The translations under genes were made by a program, and so were the position numbers. Shown here in pieces: positions 36,801-48,572 of a stretch of 64,000 nt of DNA (position 1 is its first letter; the number at the start of each line of letters is the position of its first letter). The stretch comes from Hyphochytrium catenoides (taxonomy: Eukaryota; Sar; Hyphochytriomycetes; Hyphochytriales; Hyphochytriaceae), in the NCBI GenBank assembly GCA_900088475.1, contig FLMG01002775.1, positions 1 through 64,000 on the forward strand. The letters run 5' to 3'. The notes under the pieces are model-generated. The model was not told where the DNA came from, searched no databases, and saw only the letters and a list, made by a program, of their open reading frames with translations.

Positions 36801-38637
36801 ACCCCATCTGGGATGAAGGCCGGAAACAAGTGAAATCGAGGTAGACAGGGAGAGAGAGAGAGACACACTGTGCGTGAGTTCGAATAGGGCAGGAAACAAT
36901 ATCACGTAGGCGAGGACTCCTTGTGCTAGGCAGAGTCGGCAGATCGGTGTGGCAGTTTAACCCGCACAAAGCCTGGCAAGGTCGAACCTAATGCGAGAAG
37001 AGTGCAAGTAATTGGGGGCGGCTTAAGGCTTACTCTCTACTCATTATCTCCCTCTTTTTGACACTCTCTCTTCTATCTTTGCAACAGATGATTGAAAGCA
37101 ACTATCAAGTCCCTCTCGTTTATCTAACGCGCATCTCAGGGCTAAACAACCCCATGCGTTTCAGAATGGCCAGTCAGCTAGTGGACCTTCTTGGACCCAG
37201 ATCTCAGATCACTCCGGAGCTCGCACAAATTTTGTACGGCACTATTGCCCGGTAAGAAAGTAGTCCTTCTTTACTGTCCCTCTTTTAAAGTGACGACGGC
37301 GGTAAGCTAACCCTAACCCTCAGCACAATGCATGTTGAGGCGAGGTTCCGATTGCTGTGGTTCTTAGTCTTTGTCTGACCGTGTTCCTCTTAACATCGAT
37401 CTCTGGCTGATATAGGTTTCACTGTGACTGTGGCCGTATGGAGGAGGCGGAAGCAGCTATTAGCAGCATCTTCTCCTATGGCGTCTCTCCATTACCCAGG
37501 ACTATTGAGGGAGTCATCCAGACCTACTATGACCAACAAAATTATGAAGCTGTTCTTAACTCCTTCAGACGATTTCAACCACCTCATAAGCGGCACTACT
37601 TCATGATTCGGTTGAACTCTATTATAAAGGCTCAGGATGTCTACACCGCACTCAAGTACTTTAGAAATGGATCGAATGAAGAGTTTCGTGAAAGCTGGTG
37701 CTATGGAGCTCTTGTACGGGGCCTGTGTGAAGCAGGAGATTTGGAAGGGGCCGAGGAACTATATAAAGAGATGAGATCCTGTGGACTCGTGCCAAATGCG
37801 CGAACAGTGAACTCCTGCATTATACTTTGCGGCAAGCTGGGACTAAAAGATAAGGCGATCCAGTTCTTTACGGATATGAGGGAGAGTGGAGTTGAACCTG
37901 ACAACCTCACAGTTTCGTCTCTTATGCACTGCTGGGCCGCTGAAGGCGACATAGCAGGAATGGAGGAGGTTGTCAACCTGATGAGGAAGCATAGAGTCAT
38001 GCCTTCCGTCGTCATCTACAACGCTATCCTTCGCGGCTTTCTAACGTCCCACGACTTCAAGGCTGCTTTTTCTCTCTTCGAAAAGGTTCGCCATCATCGT
38101 TCGCCCAAGCTTGGTTGGACCATGCTAGCTGGTCTCGCAAAGGCCCGTCGAGTAGATGATGCTATAAGGATTCTACGATTGATGAGAAAAGATGGCGTGA
38201 ATGTGCATCCTAATCTGTATGGCCTCGTTGTCGCGCTCCTGTGCTACTACAAGCGCTTAGACGAGGCTATGGCGTTGAAGGAGTGGCTAGATAAAGAGAA
38301 GGTGCAGCCAAGTGCGTTGACCTACGAGCACCTAGTGATAACAAACGTTCAGTGCCAGAACACCCGGACCGCCCTTTCTCTGTTCAAGGAAATGAAAGCG
38401 GCAGGATATATTCCTACCCAGACGCTGTTGGTTGATCTTATTGCAGCCTTGGACTCCTCTGGACAGCTAGACGAGGCCTTGCAGCTCATGAAGTATATGG
38501 ACAGCATTAAGCCGAAGAAGACAGTCCTTGACAAACTATTTGAAGCAGATGCAGAGGATCCAGAGGAAAAAGAAACACTCGCAAAGGACAAGGAAAAGGA
38601 AGGAGAAAAACATGCGCGGTCTCTTCAAGGAAGGTAA
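33857..38637 (+). CDS. Pentatricopeptide repeat protein, organelle-targeted
   Basis: PPR proteins bind organelle RNA sequence-specifically and act in processing, stability or translation. Seven exons (33857-34350, 34873-35052, 35354-35636, 35919-36140, 36321-36665, 37088-37251, 37416-38637) give 969 aa in one frame. The N terminus is Arg-rich and acid-poor (MAQRLLQREMRRQCLSSLLR), as in a mitochondrial or other organelle presequence. The last exon holds at least eight tandem 35-aa P-type repeats, for example ESWCYGALVRGLCEAGDLEG, NSCIILCGKLGLKDKAIQFF and PSALTYEHLVITNVQCQNTR. The N-terminal half is helical with more degenerate repeats. The C terminus is Lys/Glu-rich. No DYW, E or SMR domain was seen. 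It is convergent with the Ppx-fold gene; stop codons are 71 bp apart. Confidence 0.93.
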
Positions 38638-38708
38638 ATGGTGTTCTTCGTCGCCCTGGGCCAGAGTAGTCACTCTTGAGGCAATATCTCAAGGATATAA
38701 TAAATTAT

Positions 38709-39868
38709 TTAAGTTTCTTGCCAAAAAGACTCTGTAACCAAGAGTCCTACACAGCAGCCATTCGCGCGGGTAAACTGGAGCGAGCGAATGCCAATGTGCT
38801 GCATGACTGCCAGCATCAGACAGGGCTTTGGCACCACCATAGATGGTTGTGGAAGAGACTGAAGGTCATCGTCCGTGCGTTCTACTGCTAGGTTTAGGGC
38901 CCGTTCAACGTCCCTGTAGGACAAGGTGATCAGCGCATCCTGTTGCACCTGTTGGCGTTCCTCATTAGGTTTGGCCAGCATCGCGGCCACCCGGAAGGGT
39001 GAAGTGTCACCCCCAATTGCGACAACTCTTGAAAGGCGTGCAAGGTCCCAGGACGGAGGTGGAGCGAGTCTCATCTTCAATACGGTCACTAGTTCCAATG
39101 CATCGCTCATTGAACAAGGGTTCGCACTAAAAGTGCTGTCGAAGCTCCTGCCGTGAACTACTTCTGCCAGTAATGCCATTGCTTGGGAGGTTCCTAACGG
39201 CCCCTTGTAAATGGAATACTTTTCTGTATTCAATGAGCTCTGAGCAGCATCTAGTTGCTGGTCTGTGAGCTCTGTCGTGAGCTTCCATGGGAGATGTTAG
39301 CCTCCGTAGGACAACAACCTTTCATCGAGTAGATTTTGTACCTGAAAGGATGCTGCGCCAGAATCCCAAGAGACGATTGGCTTATCATGAGAATTTTTAG
39401 CAGCCTTTGCAGTCCTGTAGCCTAAGACGCCTTCTTGCTCCTGACTCAATATCTTAAAGGGGACATTGAGTTTCCTAGAAAGCTTCTGAAGCACTGCAGG
39501 CCCATTTAATGTCTCTCTGAACACTGCAGTTGCTATACCGCTTATGCTGGTAGCCCCGTGAGTACGTGCAACTCTCTGCAAGAGGAAATTCACTTTCCGC
39601 CAACGATTATAAAACCAAAGGACAATCGTCTTACCTTCAAGTCCTGCAAAAGCGGTAGAGCAGCGGCTGCAAACTTTGGTCCAATAGCTTTGGCCCTACT
39701 TTCTTGTACATGTATCCCTAACAAAAGCTCGAGCTCAATGGATGCCAAGACTTTCTCAATTCTTGGCAGTGTAGGTGGTGGACTAATCTCCAATTTGGCA
39801 ACGACTAGCTTCATTGCGCCACTGCCAAAGTCAATGGCAGCTCGAGTAACGTGCTTCGGCACAGACAT
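38709..39868 (-). CDS. Ppx/GppA-fold protein (exopolyphosphatase-like)
   Basis: Three exons (39635-39868, 39342-39575, 38709-39239) give 332 aa, about the length of the two-domain Ppx/GppA core. These ASKHA-fold enzymes hydrolyse polyphosphate or pppGpp in bacteria. Family features are the N-terminal AIDFGSGAMKLVVA (first phosphate loop), SGIATAVFRETLNG (equivalent to the usual AT-A-R-A-NG strand) and ILSQEQEGVLGYRTA (equivalent to the SGEEE region). The second phosphate loop, usually DIGGGS, reads DSGAAS at residues 149-154. A GGD motif (VVAIGGDTSPF) follows. Activity is therefore doubtful. No targeting peptide is evident. A polyphosphatase or a non-catalytic relative are both possible. Confidence 0.8.
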
Positions 39869-41069
39869 GGTGCAAGGGTCCTGAGCTGCGACTACCGCTC
39901 AGCGCCGCAGCTGCTACAAACAGCAATTGCGACACCTTCCAAGGAAGTTTCTCATCCGTTGCTTCTGTGGAATAAAATGCCCAGAACAGGCCTTGACTAG
40001 AGACTCCTTGATATCCACGCGTCAGAATCAAAATTCAAGCACTACCATTGCCCAGGCGGACGACCCTATAAGTAGACCTCGAGCCCCCTGTAACCACGCG
40101 AGCATTTGTTACAACTGATGGCAATTAGGGCGCATATAAAGGTCGTTACCTGCTACTGTCTGTCGTTGCGGTGCTCTGCTGCTGCTGTTGCGGTGCCGCT
40201 TGGGTTGAAAGCCAAAACATGGAGGTCACCTCCTCCCACTCTCAGCAGTGCTCAGTAGCTCTCCGCAGTTCTCAAGCAGCTCCCCGTAGCTCTCAGGCAC
40301 AGTCTCAGCAGCTCTTTGTAGCTCTCAGCAGCTCTTTGTAGCTCTCAGCAGCTCTCCGTAGCTCCGCAGCCCTCAACAGCTCAGCAGCTCTCAGCAGCTC
40401 AGCAGCCCTCAGCAGCTCTCAGCAGCTTTCAGCAGCTCTCAGCAGTTCTCAACAGTTCTCAGAGCTCTCATCATCAGCAGCTCTCCGCAGTTCGCAGCAG
40501 TTCTCCCAGCTCAACCAGTCTTTCCTAGAGCGCAGCGCAAAGATCAACAGAGGGTCTTTGGTCATTACCGCCTTACCGTGATGGATCAAATCATAAACGG
40601 TCAACTTGTTTAGTAATCGAAAGATGGTATTTCTCAGCCTTGAAAGGCTCAGAAATGAATTAAGTTGCCTCATATTATATAGTAGGAAACTTACAGAAGC
40701 GGAAAGTATCAAAGAAACCTTCGGAAGGGCGGGTGGGCCCTTGGTCTGGTGACACAGCACACAGTACAAGTAGAGTGTTCTTGTGGTGCAGTGCTGTAGC
40801 CTCCGAAACTCCGCAAACACCCACGGAAATATCTCGTGTAGTCTAGATCACTCATGGCAGAATAGCGGAGTTCCTTTGTGGGTGCTGTAGGCCATTGAGG
40901 GCGGTCAGAGCTTGGCCTGCCGATGATCCTTTGGCGATGAAGCTCATCGGCTGCAGGATCTCCGTCCTCGCATTCTTCTGATCGGCAGCAGCGCGGCTAG
41001 GTCCAGCCTCCTATATACGGAAAGAGACGAAGGAGAATAGAAGTACGGCAAGATATTTGGCTAGACAAG
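39869..41069. promoter_or_regulatory. Divergent promoter region, Ppx-like/eIF2 gamma
   Basis: A 1.2-kb divergent spacer between two start codons. It holds the AGC-rich direct repeat block described separately. A 123-codon minus-strand frame (40449-40820) reads partly through the repeat and is not called. Confidence 0.5.
40239..40503 (+). repeat. AGC-rich direct repeats, 10- and 20-bp units
   Basis: About 265 bp of degenerate tandem repeats. The core unit is CTCAGCAGCT (10 bp). A 20-bp version, CAGCAGCTCTTTGTAGCTCT, occurs twice in a row near 40301-40340 with a diverged third copy. Later copies drift to CTCAGCAGTT and CAACAGTT. No stop-free coding explanation fits. Confidence 0.9.
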
Positions 41070-43052
41070 ATGGCGGAAGTCGACACTAGTGTAAGCTTTT
41101 TGGTGCAAATTGAGTATGAGAGCGTTTCGATCGTTCAGGATCTGATTCTTCTGACTTCAATGCAGGTGTTCAATGACGGGCTCCTTGAGCAGAACTTGGA
41201 GGCTCTTGACCCTGCGACACTTACACCCCTTACGCCAGAAGTAATTTCAAGACAGGTGCGTTGAGGTTGCTTGGGTTGGGTGTGCAGTTGACTGATATGT
41301 TGATGGATGTATATCCTTCTTGCAGGCCACCATCAATATTGGTACCATCGGCCATGTGGCCCACGGAAAGTCCACCGTAGTCAAAGCTATCTCTGGCGTT
41401 CAGACTGTCAGATTTAAGAATGAACTCGAAAGAAACATCACAATCAAGCTTGGTTATGCAAATGCGAAGATCTACCAGGCCGAAGGAGCAGACGGCCTAG
41501 GCTCATATAAAGCTAAGGGAAGCACGCAGTCAGATAGGTATGTGCTACGATAGAGGATACCTTACATGTCTGATGTATTGATCATCCTGACATGTACTTA
41601 GATTTGAGGAGGATGATAAGACCTGGGTTTTGAAGCGCCATGTCTCGTTTGTGGATTGTCCTGGCCACGATATTCTGATGGCTACCATGTTGAACGGTGC
41701 TGCGGTCATGGACGCTGCACTTTTGCTCATTGCGGGCAATGAAACCTGCCCTCAACCGCAGACATCAGAGCATTTAGCAGCTATTGAGATTATGAGACTG
41801 AAGAACATTATCATCTTACAGAACAAAGTTGACCTTATCAAAGAAGAAGCTGCACTCGCGCAGCATGAGCAGATCAAGAAGTTTGTGGCTGGCACAGTTG
41901 GTAAGGTTGAGATAAATGGCGAAGATGTTATTAACGCGTCCCTGCTTCGCGCTTCGTAGTCCTTAGCGCAGCTCCTATTTGGTTCTTTTACTCTATGCTG
42001 ATATATAGAGCTGCCTCCTCGATTCAATTGTCTGCCCGTTCCTACTTTTTGTTCCGGGCTTGGCCTCTGCGCTTCGGGGTTGATTCGATTACGTCCTCTA
42101 CTTTGTATGTGTTGGTGCGCGGCACTCGTCAATTGCAGTCTAACACTCTGCCACAGCCGATAATGCACCGATTATCCCTATTTCCGCGGTGCTCAAGTAT
42201 AATATTGATGTTGTCTGCGAGTACATCGTGAGAAACATCCCTATCCCTCCAAGAGACTTCACATCTATCCCCAGACTTATCGTTATCCGGTCCTTTGACG
42301 TCAACAAGCCCGGAGAGGACGTGGAGAACCTCAAGGGAGGTGTAGCTGGTGGTTCCATTCTGCAAGGTGTACTACGCGTTGGCGATGAGATAGAAGTGCG
42401 GCCTGGTATCTTTGGCAAGGACGCGTCGGGCAAGATTATGTGTGTGCCAATTTTCTCCAGAATCATGTCTCTACAAGCCGAAAGGAATAGCCTCAAATAC
42501 GCAGTCCCAGGAGGTCTTATAGGTGCTGGTACAAAGATTGATCCAACCTTGACCAGATCCGACAGGTAGACTCGGAAACCCTATCTTTTTGTGAGGCTGC
42601 GTATTAACGACATCTTTCTTAGACTTGTGGGGCAGGTGCTGGGCGTAAAGGGGAGCCTTCCTGATGTATTCATCGAGCTGGAAATCTCGTTCTACCTGCT
42701 CAAGCGGTTGTTGGGCGTCAAGACTCAGGAGGGTAGCAAAGCCAGCAAGGTTCAGAAGCTAACCAAGGCTGAGGTTCTCATGGTGAACATCGGTTCAACG
42801 GCCACAGGAGGTACGGGTCTTGCCGTGTGCTTTTTCTCTACGTATCATCTACTAATAAGGCTATTATGCATCTATGCAGGGAAAGTCCTTGCCGTCAAGC
42901 AGGATCTGGCGAAGATCCAACTAACAGTCCCAGTGTGCACACAAGAGGGGGAGAAGATTGCGCTCAGTCGGAGAGTTGAAAAGCACTGGCGTCTGATTGG
43001 ATGGGGAGAGATTCGTCGTGGTACTAAGATTGATATTACTGAAAGCAGTTAG
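41070..43052 (+). CDS. EIF2S3: Translation initiation factor eIF2 subunit gamma
   Basis: The GTP-binding subunit of eIF2, which brings initiator Met-tRNA to the 40S ribosome. Seven exons (41070-41090, 41166-41255, 41326-41537, 41602-41900, 42157-42565, 42623-42810, 42880-43052) give 463 aa. The G motifs are GHVAHGKST (G1), [13 protein letters not shown] (G3) and NKVD (G4); other signatures are [57 protein letters not shown] and [17 protein letters not shown]. The segment between NAKIY and the RHVSFVDC strand, which carries the Cys knuckle in yeast and plants, has no cysteine here. The first coding exon is 21 bp. The sequence is otherwise near-canonical. Confidence 0.97.
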
Positions 43053-44351
43053 TGGCTAACGTGGAAAAGAAACTATCGGAAGGGTTTCCCATTCTAGACA
43101 GACAGACAATATCTATTCTAATGCTGTCATCTGCTCCAATCACACTCCAGCTATCCTTACCTTGTTCCTATCAGTAACTCCAAATCTCACTCCATTTTGC
43201 TATTGACATGAGCAAGTGCAAGAGGTAGACAGCGTTTATCAACTGCCAACTTCCTTCTTGTGCAAGCCGTCTCCAAGTCCTACAATGCCAAACCACTAAT
43301 AGGCATAGCAACAACCATCCCGCGCTAGCACTAGTCTCCAATCTAGTAAAAATCAACTTCTCACCCATAACCCCAGACCCATTCCTTGCTATGTTCATTT
43401 CCTTCCAAGCGCTACTAGACCTTTCATCAATCCGACAAGACCGCCATATCGTAACATGGCTATCCTAGCCCAGCAAGATATATTCCTCTGCGGTACTAAC
43501 TATGGGCCAACAAGTATGGCTATTCTTCCTCATCCCCTCACTACCACAGCAACCCCTCATCCGATTCCTCATCAAGGAACTGAAACTCACTCGCACTACT
43601 ACCTTGGACTCATTCACATTCTTCACTTGCTTCATCCATGACAGCGTATGCCCTCCACAACCTTACCAGACGACAACAGCAAAGCGCTAAGCAAAGCATC
43701 GGGAAAGTAGCTCTTTTGCCACCGCAGGCCACGCTCGCATAGGCTTCAAGCTCTATCCATATGGTGCCGCCATGGAGCTTGGTGACAGCTCGATCGTCAG
43801 CGGGGTTGCCAATGTGACAGGAGCTCGTCCCATTCAGCGTACTGGAGTTTACAACTTGTGTCCGACTCAAACTTGCTGCAGGAACGGACCTGGAAGTAAC
43901 AAAGACAGAAGGCAAAGGCACAGAGAGCCGCAACGCCGACACCACCAACCCACTTTCCTTCTAGTCAGAAAATGGCTAAAGGTATATTTGACTCTCTAAT
44001 ATGTAAAAGCATCACGCTATTATCACATTCTAACTACTCAAACGCATCCTCAGCTGCCGCTATCAAGAGATGCACGAACACTCAAAAAATAAATACTCAC
44101 TGAGACGCCGTCTTTCCGTACAGCCCGCTCGGAAGTGCGTTCTTCGGAGCGACAGATCACGTCTCAAATAGGCTCAATAGACCTGCAAACAGGCTTCCCT
44201 ATCAACACACAAGGTGCGTAGCAAAGGTAAGCACTGAAGCTGTTTGTTAGTCAAGAACCTTGAAGTTCGGACCTAATCATGCCCGGTAAAGAGTTGCACC
44301 TCCACGATGCCCAATGCTTTCACAGCCAGGGCAATCGTTTGTGCGAGGTCT
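43053..44351. other. Convergent intergenic region
   Basis: 1.3 kb between the eIF2 gamma and PYNT-motif gene stop codons. Several short frames exist on both strands, none with domain character or splice continuity. Nothing else was recognised. Confidence 0.5.
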
Positions 44352-45289
44352 TCACTGCTCGGGAGCTATCGCCACCCGCTTGACTTCCAGCGGGATCCGG
44401 CAGCCTTTGTGGTGCAGTGCCTCGAAAGCTCCGCGAGCTACCGCACGAGCCATGAAAGAACCGCTAGGTACTCCAAGATTCAGGTGTGAAATATCACCTC
44501 TTAAGTGTCAGTGCCTTCAATGTCGCCTTGTCTCTTAGTCTAAAGTGGCGGTGGTCACAAGCACAATGCATGGCGTTAAGATCTCTATGACCACGAGCTA
44601 TGCGTCATGAACAATGCGAGACAAAGAAACAGACAGGAGAACCTGATTCCTGATGAAGACGAGATCCTGCTTGAGACAGGGCATACTCACCACGACTGAT
44701 CCAAAGCCGGTGGGATGAAAGATCCCGTCGGATCTGCAGTCGGATAGTCATTGACGAGAATTTTCTCGACAGCTGCATCATCTGTCTTGGCGTTGTGCTT
44801 CGCATACAGATGCATTAGGAATGATGTGGTGTTGTACGGCGCCCCTGGTCTCGTAAGAATGAGGTCAGCCTTTCTCTTTCGCCGTATATTTCGATGAAGC
44901 TGCCTCTTTTGCTTGTTCGAATCTGGTAAAATTGGTACTGGCTTGATTATGGGTGTCGACGAGTCTGGCTTAGCCAAATTAAATTCCAAGTTCTCTCCTT
45001 CTTTTTTCCAAAATGATCTCTTCTCACTCCTTTTGGGCCGGATGCCGTTGGATGGGAAGTCAAAAACCTTGTTTCGGGAGTAGTGTACCACTCGCCTATG
45101 GCCTCGTGGAGCAAGGCTTCTTGAATCACGACTCATTTCGTCAAGCATCGAGGTAGGTAAGGCTTGTGGTGAGATAGGTCTTCCACTTGTATGCTTCTGT
45201 GAAACAGGGGAACTGTAGAGGTTCAGGCAACTATCGGGTTGTCTTGGACGCTTCAACGAGAGTGACGAAGGCGGCTCTACAGCAATCAT
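44352..45289 (-). CDS. Basic protein with HEXIM-like PYNT motif
   Basis: Two exons (44691-45289 and 44352-44463, with a GTGAGT...CTAG intron) give 236 aa. The N-terminal 120 residues are Ser/Pro/Arg-rich and probably disordered. Residues 126-140 form an arginine-rich block (KQKRQLHRNIRRKRK). This is followed by GAPYNTTSFLM at residues 149-159, very close to the PYNTTQFLM motif of HEXIM1/2, which contacts Cyclin T/CDK9 after an RNA-binding arginine-rich region. The order basic block then PYNT is the same as in HEXIM, but there is no evident coiled-coil dimerisation domain. The C terminus contains two GSF segments and an Ala-rich helix. Assignment to HEXIM is not proven. Confidence 0.65.
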
Positions 45290-48200
45290 TGACGGTGTTG
45301 GGAAGAAGTTCTATCGAAAGGTATGGCCACTTACAACACTTCTTAGATAAAGAAATGTCTAAGCTCGCAGTGGCGTGTCTGAGGGCTGTCTTCACAGACC
45401 AATTGAGAGCTATTGCGACTCGTGTTCTCCGCTCTGGCAGTCGCTAGAACATTCAAAACTGGCGCGAGCGGCTGTTGACCTTTGTGACGCTAATGATGAA
45501 AATTCTTCTATGGACGAGTGAGGCGGCGGCGGCAGAAGGGAAACAGAGACCAACGCTCTTAGACTATTACTACTTTCCTCTGTAGTGTGCAAGATTGAGT
45601 GTTAGCGCCTCTCTCGTCTCTTGGTTATTATTTTTTTAGAGTTTGTCCATAGTTATTAGCAGGAGAATGATCTCATTGTGTTTATTAGAGGTAGTGAGTC
45701 TTTTTCTGTTCTCTCTCTTTTCTGCCATCCTCTCTTCCTTTCCCCCTTGAATCAGTTCTCTGACTCTTCCTCATCAGTGTCTCCCTTACGCATATTAGCT
45801 CCCTTATTCTTCCTTGACAATAGCCAACATAGTATTCGTCTCCTGGCTATCTCTTTCTTTCCTCACACTCTCTAAAGGTGAAGGTTCCTCTATCTCTTTT
45901 CCCTTCCCTCCAATTTCCGTTCCCTCTTACTCCATCCTTCCAATTACCAGACGGCTTCCTGAAATAATCCGCCTTTGGGACCTCTGACTAACATCTCCGC
46001 ATCAGAAGTTCTCGATAATATACCGCTATGGCACTGGCCCCTCTTCCGCCCTTTCTCCTCCTGAACTTCATCATAGCTGGAAGCTGCTTTGTAAGTGTCT
46101 GTGACGATAGAGACTATTAGGAACTAGCCTGATTTGACTATGTAGGTTCCATATTCCTATGGTCCCTATCCGAGATGAACTGACGCCTCCACACCTCCTT
46201 GTGGCATCATAGTAATACAGCTCTACCTGGTGCAGGTGGGAATCAAGAAAGAACTGTAGTAGTAGGCCCACCCCTTGACTATCCTATTGATGTAGATTTC
46301 CAATAGTGATCTTATCTCGTTGGCTGTAAAAATAGGGAGAATATTCTGACCTGTCTCTACTCCAACCGCCCACCCATCCCAGCATCTTATGATCACTTTG
46401 ACCGCTTGAGGAGCGAAGCCGTCCCACCCATCGGTTTTCATGGAAGGGGATGGGTGTGTGGTAACTGCCAGTGCCCCGCCTTGGGGCTGTTGGAATGAAG
46501 GCGAGGATGATGGGAAGGTGGATAGGCAGAAGGAAAGGGGTTCGCCAGCTTTTCCAGAGTTCGAGTGGGAAAGAGGCACGATCTGCTCATGGAGATCCTA
46601 TGTTCAGAGCGAGACAGAGAACGAAGAGATGGGGCAGGCAAGAGAAACTCCATACAGTGGTTGAGTATGGGCAGAAGTGGTTGCTACTGTAGAAGGAGCC
46701 GCCATTCATCTGCACCCAAAGACAATAGAAACAGCACCGAGACAACACAGGCAGGAAATGCCGATGAAAAAGAGAGAAAAGGCAAGAAGGTTCATACAGA
46801 CATCATCAGCTCGCGTTGAGATGTACCTGTAGTTTCTCTTTTAGAAGAGAGACTTCAAGATGAGCGAGGACAGAGGACAGAGGACACAGGCACAGCAAAG
46901 CCAAGATAGAACTATGACATGACGATGAAGAAAGGATAATGAACAAGAGCAGCAAAAAAGAGAGAGCAGGGTGGTGGCTCCTCTTTTTTATGGTATAACT
47001 ACAACGTGTACCCACTGTCTTCCTTTCTGTCCCCCTCTTGTTGCAAATCAACGTCGTCCATCTCCATCTTCTGGAGGACAGGCCAACAATCAGCCAGTTG
47101 TCGCGATGATGATGAAGGGATGATGTGTGGGGAGGTAGGGAGGAAGACGAAGTTGGACGACGGAACTGTGTGTTTCATCTTGTATGGGAGCCATAATGTA
47201 GCTCATAATGTAGTACGAGTAGTAGGGCGCTGCCTGTGGCAGGTCTTACCCTCGCTCACCTTCTTGAGATATCATATGCCTTTATTAGGACCTCGTTTAG
47301 CCGAGCATTAAGTTCCTGAACGACGGTAAAGGTTGTCAATTGGTGGAGTGCAACAAGGAAGGAGAGTGTGCTGCTGCGGTTGAGAGGGTTGAAAAGTATG
47401 TAGCTGCTGGGGAAGCACAGTTTAGACTACTGAAGAAGCTAGATTTCAACCATTAGTAGTTGTTTTTTTTGCATCGCTACTCCTCCCATTTCTCTTCATG
47501 CTCTACTGCTGCCCCACCAGTCTAATCATGACGCTCACCACCTCCTACTCTTCCTCATCTCCCCTTAATCGGAGTACCAGAGTATCTTATCTAAAATTTA
47601 TTATCGAGAGCAACGTTTCCGAGCTGCTTTTTTACTGCTAGCTGTTTGTTTTACTCCTAAGAAAAAAAAGAGATCATCATGCATGAGAGATTGTCCTGCT
47701 GGGCCTCGCGATAGATAGCAGCACCACAAGGAGGAGGAGGAAGAAGGAAGATTGGCGGGAAGGAAGCGGTTAATAAGGAATTGATGAGGAAGCCACAAAA
47801 ACCAAGAAGGATTTATAATAAAGTTTTGCACTGGAAAGCAGTTTTTCATTGACGATGGTAGCAATGATTATAAAGGAGTGACTACTAGTAGACTACTGTT
47901 TAGAAAGGAAGATGTGAAAAATGTACAACGGAGAACAAGAACAAGAGCAGCGAAACTACTAGTAGGCCAGAAAAGAGAAGAAGAGGAAGAAAGCAGTTCC
48001 TCCATCAGCCGCCGACCACCAAGAAGGGCGGCGGCCGGGGAGGATGTTGGGCAGGAAGCGAGAGCTGTGGGGACACTGAGGAGGACGCGGGGCGATCATC
48101 TTCAGAAAGAAGGATGATGATGATGACAGTGATGCTGATGATTGTTGCGTGCTTTGCTGCTTTGACCCAGAGTGGATGCCGATATGACCGTATCATGAAT

Positions 48201-48572
48201 TAGACTACTACGAATAACTATAATCAGCGATCCAAGCTTTACTATCATGAATACCTCTTTTACCATTCACCAATAACCGTCGTTGTTTCTTCTGCCTCTG
48301 TTGTCTGTTACCATCAGTGCTGCGCGCTCGCCGCGCTCGAACTCCTCTCCTTTGCCTCTCTATCAGGACGTGACGCTGAACCCAGGATCAGATCTGTGAG
48401 ATCTCCGCGGAGGCTAGGAGTGTCTCAAGTTCAGTTTTGAAAAGAAGATCTCGGGGTTCGAGCTTAGATCCTCTGTCTCTCTACACCTCAGCTTAGTACC
48501 AGGCGTGAACCTTCTTCAGGAACGCGGTCCTTCCTCACCAGGAAATAGGCTAGGGTCGGTCCCGATCAGAGG
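45290..48572. other. Large divergent intergenic region
   Basis: 3.3 kb between divergent genes, the largest gene-free stretch here. It is compositionally patchy, with pyrimidine-rich (45680-45960) and purine-rich (46440-46960, 47700-48120) segments. A 118-codon minus-strand frame (46223-46579) has no support from splicing or family. No tRNA, known ncRNA or transposon was recognised by eye. Confidence 0.5.

Noticed and set aside
37306-37322. Telomere-like CTAACCCTAACCCT in a PPR-gene intron
   Set aside because: Only two copies; too short to call an interstitial telomere.
40449-40820. 123-codon minus-strand frame near the AGC repeats
   Set aside because: Its C terminus is read through the repeat block and there is no family resemblance.
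46223-46579. 118-codon minus-strand frame in the 45-48 kb spacer
   Set aside because: No conserved motif, no splice continuity, and overlaps three other chance frames.
48440-48470. GGGGTTCGAGC resembling a tRNA T-loop
   Set aside because: The flanks do not pair into an acceptor or T stem and no A box lies at the right distance.
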